35,892 bases of DNA, taken from positions 1-35,892 of the forward strand of contig CACZZG010000012.1 in the NCBI GenBank assembly GCA_902785645.1. Direction: 5' to 3'. This document shows positions 8,724-16,164 of the stretch, in pieces; within the stretch, counting starts at the first letter, position 1, and every line of letters starts with the position of its first letter. A program made the translations under genes and the position numbers. The notes under the pieces are model-generated. The model saw only the letters and a program-made list of their open reading frames with translations. It did no database searches and was not told the origin of the DNA. The stretch is from an uncultured Erysipelotrichaceae bacterium. Lineage in GTDB: Bacteria > Bacillota_I > Bacilli_A > RFN20 > CAG-826.

Positions 8724-8785
8724 ATTATAAAGTAGATAACTACTTTTTTCATCTTATTTTTTTATGGTAATATAATTAAGGTGAT
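8724..8785. promoter_or_regulatory. Divergent hypB/hypB control region with palindrome
   Basis: The 73 bases between the two hypB genes hold a perfect 7-bp inverted repeat, AAAGTAG-ATAA-CTACTTT (8729-8746), directly beside a minus-strand TATAAT (8724-8729). A plus-strand TATAAT (8771-8776) and AAGGTGA ribosome-binding site (8779-8785) serve the second gene. The palindrome is well placed to be an operator; its regulator is unknown. Confidence 0.5.
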
Positions 8786-8788
8786 TTT

Positions 8789-9445
8789 ATGGAAATACAA
8801 ATTGTCAAAGTTAAAGAAGATATTTTGCAAGAAAACAACTTGAGAGCAAATAAATTGCGTGATGAACTCAAGCAAAAAGGTATTTTCTTTATAAATGTCA
8901 TGGCCTCTCCTGGAAGTGGAAAGACAACATTATTAATAAAATTGATTAAAGAATTAGAAAAAGATTTTCACATTGGCGTTATGGAAGCGGATATTGATGG
9001 AGATGTTGATGCTTATCGTATCAGTGAAGCCACTACCGCTAAAACAATCCAAATTCATACATCAGGTGCTTGTCATTTAACCGCTCAAATGGTTTCTGAC
9101 GCTATTGATTCATTCAATGTTGAAGGATTAAATCTCTTATTTTTAGAAAATGTCGGAAATTTAGTATGCCCTGCTGAATTTGATACCGGAAGCAATATCA
9201 ACATGATGTTACTCTCTGTTCCTGAGGGTGATGATAAACCATTAAAATATCCTTTGATGTTCCAAGTCAGTCAAATTGCTATTATCACAAAAACCGATAC
9301 ATGTGAGATATTTGACTTCGATATCGATAGATGCAAAAAGAATATTCTTAATAGGAATAAGGATATAAAAATTTTCGAGACCTGTTCTTTAAAAAACGAA
9401 GGAATTAAACCTTTAGCGGATTATATAAGAAGTCTAATTAAATAA
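8789..9445 (+). CDS. HypB-type GTPase, copy 2
   Basis: This 218-residue paralogue is very similar to the divergent copy, keeping the P-loop SPGSGKTT (40-47), metal-site ACHLTA (Cys95, His96) and ENVGNLVCP (Cys127). It differs in the G4 motif, TKTD (167-170) in place of NKID, a form also used by other SIMIBI GTPases such as FtsY. It has a good AAGGTGA ribosome-binding site and is monocistronic, closed by its own terminator. The conserved Cys-His pair suggests it still binds metal. It may serve a second client or a second metal; either is inference. Confidence 0.9.
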   Translation: MEIQIVKVKEDILQENNLRANKLRDELKQKGIFFINVMASPGSGKTTLLIKLIKELEKDFHIGVMEADIDGDVDAYRISEATTAKTIQIHTSGACHLTAQMVSDAIDSFNVEGLNLLFLENVGNLVCPAEFDTGSNINMMLLSVPEGDDKPLKYPLMFQVSQIAIITKTDTCEIFDFDIDRCKKNILNRNKDIKIFETCSLKNEGIKPLADYIRSLIK

Positions 9446-9447
9446 AT

Positions 9448-9470
9448 GGAGCTTTGCTCCTTTTATTTTT
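9448..9470 (+). terminator. Terminator of second hypB
   Basis: GGAGC-TTT-GCTCC is followed by TTTTATTTTT, directly after the stop codon. Confidence 0.85.
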
Positions 9471-9477
9471 ATATCTA

Positions 9478-9507
9478 TTTAACAAGTTAAAAGTTTAGTG
9501 TTAGAAT
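9478..9507 (+). promoter_or_regulatory. Promoter and palindrome of the fatty-acid-isomerase-like gene
   Basis: The -35 TTAACA (9479-9484) and -10 TAGAAT (9502-9507) have a 17-base spacer. The -35 lies inside the palindrome TTTAACAAGTTAAA (9478-9491), a plausible operator for a MarR- or TetR-like repressor. No such regulator is in the window. Confidence 0.5.
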
Positions 9508-9532
9508 TAAATTACATAAGGAAGGTTTTTAT

Positions 9533-10993
9533 ATGGCAAAAACTGATGAAAGAATTTGCATTATCGGCGGAGGTCCAGCTGGTCTTTCTGCTGCAATGTA
9601 TTTGGAGAAAAAAGGCTACACAAACTATGTTATTTACGAAAAATTAAACAAAGTTGGTGGCAAATGTTGGTCTCCAAAAATTAAAGTAAAACACAACGGA
9701 AAAGAAGAAGAAAGAAGCTTCGAAACTGGTGCGATTATGGGTGCAATTACCTATCACGCAGTCAGCGAAATGGAAGAATTCGGTGGTTACTATCATAAGG
9801 GTCCAGACTTCAAAGAAGGCGAACCAAACATGAGAAGAGAATTCAGAAAGACCACTGGTGAAGTTGATCATCCATTTGAACCAAAAGTGAATTTCTCATT
9901 CAAAAAATTGTCTGGCTTACTTAAGTTAAAGAAACAAATGAAAAAACTTAATAAGTTAATGCAGACAAAGTATGTCGGCTACGACTGCTATGGACACTTA
10001 GGTGTTGCTAAAGGTGAATACTATGGTATCTCCAAGGGTGTTGATGGCTATTGTGGCGCAACAAAAGAAAACTCATTCCCAAATTATATTAAGGGTACAA
10101 ACCCAAATCTTAAAGATTTGGCATTACCATTTGCTGAATTCTGTAGAATCAATGGTGTCGAAGAAGTTCAAAGAATTTGGATCGCTCCATTCACATCATT
10201 CGGTTATGGATTCTTCGATGAAATTCCAGCAGCGTTAGTCATGAAATACTTAGACGTCACTACCGCACTTGAATTCGTCAACATGAAATTATGGACATGG
10301 CAAGATGGCACACAACAAATCTATGTTCACGTTAATGAAAAACTTCAACATCCAGCAGTTTTAGAAACTGAAGTTGTTAAAGTTGAACGTCCAGAAGGTA
10401 AAGTCTTAGTCACAATCAAAGGCAAAGACGGAAAAGAAAAAGTTGAACAATTCGATAAATTAATCGTCACCACACCATTAGACTATTTCGCAAAATATGC
10501 TGATGCTAGTGAAGAAGAAAAAGAATTATTCTCCAAGATCATCCACGAAAGATATTGCGATTATATAGCAACATTCGAAGAAGGCAAGAGTCCAAACATC
10601 TCTGGTTACCTCGTGGAAAACATGGTTCCAGAAAGACTTGGCCACGCCATGGTCTATTACAACAGATGGCAATGTCTTGATAGAGACTGCCCAGCTACAG
10701 TTTATGCTTTAGCAAATCATACTGGTACACCTGATGTCGACTTCGATGTCGTCATGAAGACAATGGATGAAGATATGCAAAAAGTCGGATTCCCAATTAA
10801 GGAAAAGATGTACGCACAAGAAGTTTATTACTGCCCACACGTCTCCGCAAAAGATTACGCTGATGGTTGGTATGATAAGCTCGAAGCCTTACAAGGTAAG
10901 AACAACACCTACTTCGCCGGCGAAATTATTAGCTTTGGTGATATGGAAGATACATGTGCTGCCAGTAAGGACATCATTGGTAGATTCTTCTAA
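9533..10993 (+). CDS. FAD-dependent polyunsaturated fatty acid isomerase-like protein
   Basis: This 486-residue flavoprotein resembles the Cutibacterium acnes polyunsaturated fatty acid isomerase (PAI), which converts linoleate to the trans-10,cis-12 conjugated form. Matching stretches, from memory of that protein, include CIIGGGPAGLSAAMYLE (FAD site, 9-25), VGGKCWSP, FETGAIMG, IAPFTSFGYGFFDEIPAA, LWTWQDGTQ, ISGYLVENMVPERLGH and the C-terminal NTYFAGEIISFGDMED, which closes the FAD site. It is about 60 residues longer than PAI; much of the excess is an insertion between the YVGYDCYGH motif and LALPFAEF. It has its own promoter, an AAGGAAGG ribosome-binding site and a terminator. A different unsaturated lipid substrate, or another amine-oxidase-fold activity, remains possible. 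Confidence 0.82.
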   Translation: MAKTDERICIIGGGPAGLSAAMYLEKKGYTNYVIYEKLNKVGGKCWSPKIKVKHNGKEEERSFETGAIMGAITYHAVSEMEEFGGYYHKGPDFKEGEPNMRREFRKTTGEVDHPFEPKVNFSFKKLSGLLKLKKQMKKLNKLMQTKYVGYDCYGHLGVAKGEYYGISKGVDGYCGATKENSFPNYIKGTNPNLKDLALPFAEFCRINGVEEVQRIWIAPFTSFGYGFFDEIPAALVMKYLDVTTALEFVNMKLWTWQDGTQQIYVHVNEKLQHPAVLETEVVKVERPEGKVLVTIKGKDGKEKVEQFDKLIVTTPLDYFAKYADASEEEKELFSKIIHERYCDYIATFEEGKSPNISGYLVENMVPERLGHAMVYYNRWQCLDRDCPATVYALANHTGTPDVDFDVVMKTMDEDMQKVGFPIKEKMYAQEVYYCPHVSAKDYADGWYDKLEALQGKNNTYFAGEIISFGDMEDTCAASKDIIGRFF

Positions 10994-11002
10994 TCGACAA
11001 AA

Positions 11003-11040
11003 CAAAAAAAGAACCACTTCTTTGAAGTGGTTTTTCTTTA
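11003..11040. terminator. Bidirectional terminator
   Basis: AACCACTTC-TTT-GAAGTGGTT (11012-11032) has an A-run on its left and a T-run on its right, so it serves both convergent genes. Confidence 0.9.
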
Positions 11041-11048
11041 TGTCTTTA

Positions 11049-12662
11049 TTATAATAATTTGAATTCTAGGTAAGCAGGATCGTGATCACTGAAGGCAAAT
11101 CCATCATAGCCTTTATCACCATTTTTTGTTTGCACGTTTTTGTGATTCACTACTTCAACGTTATCCGAGACGATAAAACCATCAATACAGCATGTGAATG
11201 TTTTTCCAGGTTCCCACTCAATATCGTTGTTACGGCATGTTGGTGTATTATCACTTGCCACGACATTATAGCCTTCTGTTAAAGGTGTTTTTCCTTCCTT
11301 ATCAAAGAAGTATGCGACCCAATCTGGAGTCTTGGTTTTTTGGGCAAATGGACGATTTTCAACATCGTAACTAAAGTCAGGATTATAGGTTAATAAATCA
11401 TGATTCCAGTCACCACCAATAACGACATAGTCGCCATTTTCTTTTCTTTCCTTAAGGAAAAGATTCAATTCTTCAACTTGTTTATTTCTAATTAAACCAC
11501 CTTCATCATAGGCGGACATGTGAGAATTAACTGCATATAATTTCTTTCCATTATCGACGTTGATAATGCTATAAGAGAAACATCTATCTAAATCTATATA
11601 TTTAGAAAATCCATTATCGACAGTATATTGTTTTCTTTCAGCATATTGCATTTTGTATCTACTTAGAGTCGTTAAACCAGCATTAACATAGCCGTGCATA
11701 TCATAAAGTGGATATGGAAGGAATGCAGTATGGAAATTGACTGCATGTGTATGATCAAATTCTTTAAATGATTCAACGATTCTTTTATCTTGATTAACGT
11801 GATAACTTCTTGTGGAATCTGTATCAACTTCTTGGAACATCACAAAGTCAGGATTTTCGTTTAAAACTGCAGAAATTGCACCATTCGTGTTGAAATTGAC
11901 GTGATTTTTGCTTTTTGCGGTGCTGTAATGACCACATGTTGCTTTTCCGTTTTCATCATAACCAGTATCGAGGAAGAAGGTGTAATCTTGAGAATAAGCA
12001 CCAAAGCCGATGTTGTATGTCATGGCCTTATAAGTCTCACCAACTTTAACAGTTTCTAATGTGGATTTATGATCAATTTGAAGTTCCTTATCGCCAATAC
12101 GATTATAGGATAAAAGAACATAACCAACATAACCGCCTGCAGCAAGAACTAAAGTGCCGACAACCATAAGGGAAATAACCACTACTCTTTTAACGATTTT
12201 CTTCGCGGCATTTTTCTTCGCTCTATTCTTTAAAGCGACGTCGAGTTTTTCACAAAGCAATTGATATCTAGCGAATTTTTCTTCGCTTTTAAAATGTTCT
12301 TCTCTTTTTTGTGGATTCTCTAATTTGTACTCGAGTTCTTTATCACCGAATTGTTCGCTTGTTAAATCAAAGACGACATCGCCAATGCGGTTATAACAAT
12401 GGAATCCACCATCTTCAAGTGGTACACCATATACCTCACCACCAAAAATGTCTTGAACAAGGAATGATGTAATAGAGCATTGACCTAACGTCTTATTATT
12501 TATAGACCATTCTGGGCGCATTCTTGGCGCGCAGGTATCAGAGGACCAAATCTTATCTAATAAGTCATATAAGTCACGTTGATTCTTAATTTGTTGATAT
12601 TTCTTATCAATAGGCAAAACATCTTGGGATTGCCAGCCAAAAAATTTATATTTAGTTTTCAT
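11049..12662 (-). CDS. YunG-like domain fused to membrane-anchored EEP phosphatase/nuclease
   Basis: The 537-residue protein has two domains around one membrane helix. Residues 30-110 resemble the small Bacillus YunG family: GQCSITSFLVQDIFGG (Cys62), GGFHCYN (His88) and VFDLT (Asp99), which together look like a cysteine-peptidase-like triad. Residues about 160-186 are a transmembrane helix preceded by a Lys/Arg-rich stretch, so the first domain should be cytoplasmic and the rest outside. Residues 213-537 form an endonuclease/exonuclease/phosphatase domain with a full set of motifs: MTYNIGFG, MFQEVD, VNSHMSAY, GGDWNHD and FSDHDPAYLEF. The substrate could be a phospholipid, nucleic acid or sugar phosphate. 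The EEP part is firm and the YunG assignment is from motif pattern. Confidence 0.8.
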   Translation of the reverse strand: MKTKYKFFGWQSQDVLPIDKKYQQIKNQRDLYDLLDKIWSSDTCAPRMRPEWSINNKTLGQCSITSFLVQDIFGGEVYGVPLEDGGFHCYNRIGDVVFDLTSEQFGDKELEYKLENPQKREEHFKSEEKFARYQLLCEKLDVALKNRAKKNAAKKIVKRVVVISLMVVGTLVLAAGGYVGYVLLSYNRIGDKELQIDHKSTLETVKVGETYKAMTYNIGFGAYSQDYTFFLDTGYDENGKATCGHYSTAKSKNHVNFNTNGAISAVLNENPDFVMFQEVDTDSTRSYHVNQDKRIVESFKEFDHTHAVNFHTAFLPYPLYDMHGYVNAGLTTLSRYKMQYAERKQYTVDNGFSKYIDLDRCFSYSIINVDNGKKLYAVNSHMSAYDEGGLIRNKQVEELNLFLKERKENGDYVVIGGDWNHDLLTYNPDFSYDVENRPFAQKTKTPDWVAYFFDKEGKTPLTEGYNVVASDNTPTCRNNDIEWEPGKTFTCCIDGFIVSDNVEVVNHKNVQTKNGDKGYDGFAFSDHDPAYLEFKLL

Positions 12663-12708
12663 ATATTTAATTTTACCTTATTAAACATTTATTTAATATA
12701 AAAAGAAA

Positions 12709-13155
12709 TTAAAACAAAGATGATAAATAATTGCTGATTTTTTCTAATAGTTCTTTTTCTTCTTGATGAAACCTATCAAAGATAGGAGCATCAACATCAA
12801 TTACAGCCACTACTTTTCCTTCTTTAATAACAGGGGTAACTATCTCGCTTTTTGATTTACTAGAACAGGCAATATGACCAGAAAACTTATTAACATCTCC
12901 GACAATAATGGTTTTCTTTTCTTTAAAAGATGTTCCGCATACTCCTTTTCCATAAGGAATTATTGTGCAAGCAGGTTCACCCTGGAATGGGCCTAAAACT
13001 AAATGATCATCTTCCACAAGATAAAAACCACACCAATTAATATCTTCCAATTGATTTAATATAGATGAAACATTAGATAGATTTGAAATCAAAGGTAAAC
13101 CTTTATCACAAAGTGATAATATTTGTTGATAAATTGTATCTAGTTTGTTTTCCAT
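12709..13155 (-). CDS. msrC: Free methionine-(R)-sulfoxide reductase
   Basis: This 148-residue single GAF domain reduces free Met-R-sulfoxide with thioredoxin, protecting the amino-acid pool from oxidation. The three redox cysteines of the family are present: Cys63 (EPAC), Cys73 (GVCGTS) and Cys97 (HIACSS), as is the closing IDVDAPIFDRF. GAF domains that only sense ligands lack this cysteine set, so the enzyme call is firm. It stands alone between the EEP gene and the tRNA cluster. The ribosome-binding site is a weak AAGG close to the ATG. Confidence 0.93.
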   Translation of the reverse strand: MENKLDTIYQQILSLCDKGLPLISNLSNVSSILNQLEDINWCGFYLVEDDHLVLGPFQGEPACTIIPYGKGVCGTSFKEKKTIIVGDVNKFSGHIACSSKSKSEIVTPVIKEGKVVAVIDVDAPIFDRFHQEEKELLEKISNYLSSLF

Positions 13156-13165
13156 GCCTTAAGTA

Positions 13166-13194
13166 TAAAAAAGAGATTGAATTCAATCAATCTC
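13166..13194 (-). terminator. tRNA-cluster terminator
   Basis: On the minus strand GAGATTGA pairs with TCAATCTC around six bases and is followed by TTTTTTATAC, after tRNA-Ser. Confidence 0.88.
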
Positions 13195-13206
13195 ATGTTT
13201 TCATTT

Positions 13207-13297
13207 TGGCGGAGAATTAGAGATTCGAACTCTAGCGGGACTTGCATCCCCTATCGGTTTTCAAGACCGACCCCTTCAACCACTTGGGTAATTCTCC
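13207..13297 (-). tRNA. tRNA-Ser (TGA)
   Basis: The 91-base gene has acceptor GGAGAAT/ATTCTCC, discriminator G73, encoded CCA, anticodon TGA and the long variable arm typical of serine tRNAs. It is the last gene of the cluster. Confidence 0.95.
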
Positions 13298-13300
13298 ATT

Positions 13301-13375
13301 TGGTGGACCAGGAGGATCACGATACCCCAACCATTCGGTTATGGGCCGAAGGCTCTTCCTTTGAGCTACTGGTCC
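13301..13375 (-). tRNA. tRNA with CAT anticodon, probably Ile2 (lysidine type)
   Basis: The 75-base gene has acceptor GGACCAG/CTGGTCC, anticodon loop CCCATAA and encoded CCA. Three CAT tRNAs lie in the window; the initiator and an elongator Met are clear, so this one is most likely the Ile2 species whose C34 is converted to lysidine by TilS. The GGACC acceptor fits Ile2. Its T arm is odd: the loop reads ATCGTGA rather than TTCGANN, and the closing pair 53-61 is T-T. Confidence 0.75.
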
Positions 13376-13383
13376 GTCTTTTT

Positions 13384-13409
13384 AAATAAAGGGGTTGTTT
13401 TCCAACCCC
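13384..13409 (-). terminator. Hairpin between tRNA-Met and tRNA-Ile2
   Basis: GGGGTTG pairs with CAACCCC around a 5-base loop and is followed on the minus strand by TTTATTTAAA. The T-run is weak, so it may be a leaky terminator or a processing hairpin within the tRNA transcript. Confidence 0.5.
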
Positions 13410-13422
13410 GTTATTAACTGAT

Positions 13423-13499
13423 TGGTAGCTGAGGACGGATTTGAACCGCCGACCTTAGAGGTATGAACTCTCTGCTCTAGCCAACTGAGCTACTCAGCC
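13423..13499 (-). tRNA. Elongator tRNA-Met (CAT)
   Basis: The 77-base cloverleaf has anticodon loop TTCATAC, acceptor GGCTGAG/CTCAGCT with a G1-T72 wobble as in Bacillus elongator tRNA-Met, and encoded CCA. Confidence 0.93.
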
Positions 13500-13504
13500 A
13501 AATT

Positions 13505-13580
13505 TGGTGGATCTAAAGAGACTCGAACTCTCGACCCCCTGAATGCAAATCAGGTGCTCTCCCAACTGAGCTATAGACCC
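13505..13580 (-). tRNA. tRNA-Ala (TGC)
   Basis: The 76-base gene has anticodon loop TTTGCAT, acceptor GGGTCTA/TAGATCC, A73 and encoded CCA. The alanine identity G-T wobble is at the third acceptor pair. Confidence 0.95.
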
Positions 13581-13619
13581 AAATTGCACCTTCTTTCGAA
13601 GATGCAAGAATAATCAATC

Positions 13620-13696
13620 TGGTCGGGACGACAGGATTTGAACCTGCGACCTTCAGTTCCCAAAACTGACGCGATACCAAGCTACGCTACGTCCCG
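13620..13696 (-). tRNA. tRNA-Pro (TGG)
   Basis: The 77-base gene has anticodon loop TTTGGGA, acceptor CGGGACG/CGTCCCG, discriminator A73 and encoded CCA. Confidence 0.95.
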
Positions 13697-13700
13697 ATTA

Positions 13701-13777
13701 TGGCGCGCCTCACAAGAATCGAACTCGTAACCTCCAGATTCGTAGTCTGACACTCTATCCAGTTGAGCTAGAGGCGC
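13701..13777 (-). tRNA. tRNA-Arg (ACG)
   Basis: The 77-base gene has anticodon loop CTACGAA, so position 34 is A, to be deaminated to inosine by TadA. The acceptor is GCGCCTC/GAGGCGC with G73 and encoded CCA. Confidence 0.95.
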
Positions 13778-13779
13778 TG

Positions 13780-13854
13780 TGGAGGTTCCTACCGGATTTG
13801 AACCAGTGATCATTGAGTTGCAGTCAATTGCCTTACCAGCTTGGCTAAGGAACC
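13780..13854 (-). tRNA. tRNA-Cys (GCA)
   Basis: The 75-base gene has anticodon loop CTGCAAC, discriminator T73 (a cysteine identity element) and encoded CCA. It is the first gene of the cluster, about ten bases after the expected transcript start. Confidence 0.95.
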
Positions 13855-13871
13855 ATCATGCAGCGGTATGA

Positions 13872-13901
13872 ATTATACCACCGCATTATTATTTGTATCA
13901 A
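13872..13901 (-). promoter_or_regulatory. Promoter of the seven-tRNA operon
   Basis: The -35 TTGATA (13896-13901) and -10 TATAAT (13872-13877) have an 18-base spacer. The -10 lies inside an imperfect 27-base palindrome (13859-13885) that runs from the spacer to the likely transcript start. Confidence 0.75.
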
Positions 13902-13925
13902 GAATTAAATTAATTATTAATTTTA

Positions 13926-15263
13926 TTAAGCGTTGACTCTAATCCACATAGCTTCAACTTTTTCAGTTTGTGAACCAAAATCTTTCATAACGCAGCATCT
14001 ATTTAACATCTCTTCTGTTGGATATTGAGCGTCAAATTGACGGCCTTTTTCGCTTGTTGGGATTTTAATTTCCGCTTTGCCATCGATAGAATCACCGAAA
14101 TAGAATGATAAATCAACTGTGTATGTTTCTTCTTCATCTTTGTCTGCAGCATACCATTCATTGACTAAATCCCACATAGCATCACCAACGATTGGGGAAG
14201 TATAACCGACAGCATCCATGCAATTAGCGGCGACTTCTGGCATACAAATGTAGTTAACGAATTCTTCTGCTAATTCTTTGTTGGCGCCTTTTGGCATACA
14301 CCAACCGTCAAACCAAACATTGCTACCTTCGGTAGGAAGTGAGTAATTTAAGATTTTTTCAGAGCCTTCTTCAGCACTATCCATAGAATAAACAGAGTCG
14401 CCAGACCAGGCTAAGTTAGCATGGTAGACACCTCTAACAATGTCATCTTTTCCTTCATCAACTTCTAAGCCGTAAACAGTAGAACCCATGGCCTCTTTCA
14501 ATGCTTTTTCAACTTTTTCAATTGTTGCATCATCGCATCTATTAAAAATTTTGCTTAATTCAGAATTGTAATTCGCAGCAGTTGGATCTAAAGCGGCAAT
14601 GTCATCATTAAAGACATGGAAAATCGCTGCAACATATGTGTCACGATATGAATCTTTTAAAGAGAATTGTTGTTTGAATTTGTCGCCTGTGTTCCATAAG
14701 CATTCCCAAGAATTGACATCTGCTTCATCAAAATATTCAGGATCGTATGTGAAACCCATTGTGCCCCAGAAATAAGGAACAGCATATGTTAAGAATGAAC
14801 TTCCATCATTTAAGGTTTCATTTTCAAATCTTCCTTTAATATATGGGGAACCATATTTATCCCAGTTTTCTAATGACTCACCATATTTTTTGGTTTTGGC
14901 ATCATAAGAGAATGGTTCAAGCATTCCATCATTGGCCATTTTTTGAATCATATAATCGGATGGACAAATGAGGTCTGGAGATATTGAACCCAAAGAAAGT
15001 TCGGTGTACATTTCTTCGTTTGTGGAGAAGCATTCATAACCTACACGAATTGCTTTACCAGTTTTTTCTTTATAATATTTTTCAAATGCTTTGACTGTTC
15101 CATCATCGACGATTTTTCCGGTTTCGTCTGTGCCTTCATAAATGTAGTCTTCCCAGTTATAAATAACGAGGTCATACTTTTTGGAACAACCAGTGAGAGA
15201 TGCTAATGTACCTAACGCTAATAATGGAGCGGTAAGTAATAAAGCGTGTTTTGACTTAATCAT
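13926..15263 (-). CDS. potD: Spermidine/putrescine-binding lipoprotein
   Basis: This 445-residue protein is the extracytoplasmic binding subunit of the PotABCD polyamine importer. It has a lipoprotein signal with lipobox LTGC (Cys26), so it is anchored to the membrane as expected in a Gram-positive cell. The mature part begins YDLVIYNWEDYI, the typical PotD opening, followed by the GYECFSTNEEMY and CPSDYMIQKM segments of the ligand cleft. It is longer than E. coli PotD (348), mainly by inserted loops. It is the last gene of potABCD, overlaps potC by eight bases and has an AAGGAG ribosome-binding site. The exact polyamine cannot be read from the sequence. Confidence 0.94.
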   Translation of the reverse strand: MIKSKHALLLTAPLLALGTLASLTGCSKKYDLVIYNWEDYIYEGTDETGKIVDDGTVKAFEKYYKEKTGKAIRVGYECFSTNEEMYTELSLGSISPDLICPSDYMIQKMANDGMLEPFSYDAKTKKYGESLENWDKYGSPYIKGRFENETLNDGSSFLTYAVPYFWGTMGFTYDPEYFDEADVNSWECLWNTGDKFKQQFSLKDSYRDTYVAAIFHVFNDDIAALDPTAANYNSELSKIFNRCDDATIEKVEKALKEAMGSTVYGLEVDEGKDDIVRGVYHANLAWSGDSVYSMDSAEEGSEKILNYSLPTEGSNVWFDGWCMPKGANKELAEEFVNYICMPEVAANCMDAVGYTSPIVGDAMWDLVNEWYAADKDEEETYTVDLSFYFGDSIDGKAEIKIPTSEKGRQFDAQYPTEEMLNRCCVMKDFGSQTEKVEAMWIRVNA

Positions 15264-16164
15264 TTTTGTTTTTCTCCTTTTTGACTAATTTTTTAGCATT
15301 TATATTACTTCTAACATTCATGACAATCATGACTATTAAGATGACAGCAAATAAAATTGCTGTAAATGCACGTAATTGTGTTGGTAAACCAGCCTTTTTA
15401 GTGACAGCGTCAACATATGTAGAAATAGTATTAAATCCACCAACGGTTGGTTTAGTAAATGCAGTGATGACATAGTCATCAAGCGATAATGTAATTGATA
15501 ATAAGAAACCTGATAAGATGCCAGGAACGATATCTGGAATAATAACTTTCCATAAAGCTTGTGTTTGTGTGGCGCCTAAATCCATTGCGGCTTCATATAA
15601 AGCAGGATCCATTTGCTCAAGTTTTGGTTTCACAGACATAACGACATATGGAATTGATAAAACAATGTGACCAATAACTAACGTTCCAAAGTTGCGTTCA
15701 ATCTTAAATACTGAAGCCAAAATAACAAATAGCACACACAAAGAAACAGCAGTCACGATTTCTGCGTTAACCACAGGGATTTGTGTGACGAAATCCATGG
15801 TATTTTTCATCCATTTTTTACGTAAGTAATAAATACCAATAGCGCCTAATGTACCTAGCACAGTAGAAAGTGTTGCAGAAACAATAGCCACTAAAGCGGT
15901 ATTGCCAGCAGCACTCCAAATGTTGATAGCGATTTGATTACCTGAATCGAATAATGTTGTGTAGTTTTGGAAACTAAATCCACTCCATTCACCAGCGGTT
16001 TTGTGTGTGGTGAAAGAGAATACGGTGATATAGATTAATGGAGCATACATTAATAAAAGCACGAAATAAATAAAGACATTAGCTAATATCTTTTGGGCTT
16101 TGCCCCAGGCTCTTTTTCTTGAAAGGGCGGCATTGACTTGTTCAGCGGTCATATTTTGCTTCAT
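15256..16164 (-). CDS. potC: Spermidine/putrescine ABC transporter permease
   Basis: The 302-residue inner-membrane permease has about six transmembrane segments. The first is at residues 27-52, and the EAA loop that touches the ATPase reads EAAMDLGATQTQALWKVIIP. The C-terminus is Lys/Arg-rich and cytoplasmic. The ATG at 16164 is chosen: it overlaps the potB stop as TAATG and lies nine bases after GGTAGG, whereas the in-frame TTG upstream would leave no spacing. It pairs with PotB to form the channel. Confidence 0.94.
   Translation of the reverse strand: MKQNMTAEQVNAALSRKRAWGKAQKILANVFIYFVLLLMYAPLIYITVFSFTTHKTAGEWSGFSFQNYTTLFDSGNQIAINIWSAAGNTALVAIVSATLSTVLGTLGAIGIYYLRKKWMKNTMDFVTQIPVVNAEIVTAVSLCVLFVILASVFKIERNFGTLVIGHIVLSIPYVVMSVKPKLEQMDPALYEAAMDLGATQTQALWKVIIPDIVPGILSGFLLSITLSLDDYVITAFTKPTVGGFNTISTYVDAVTKKAGLPTQLRAFTAILFAVILIVMIVMNVRSNINAKKLVKKEKNKND

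Noticed and set aside
8789-9445. TKTD in the second HypB as an inactivating change
   Set aside because: TKXD is a normal guanine-specificity motif in other SIMIBI GTPases, so loss of function is not implied.
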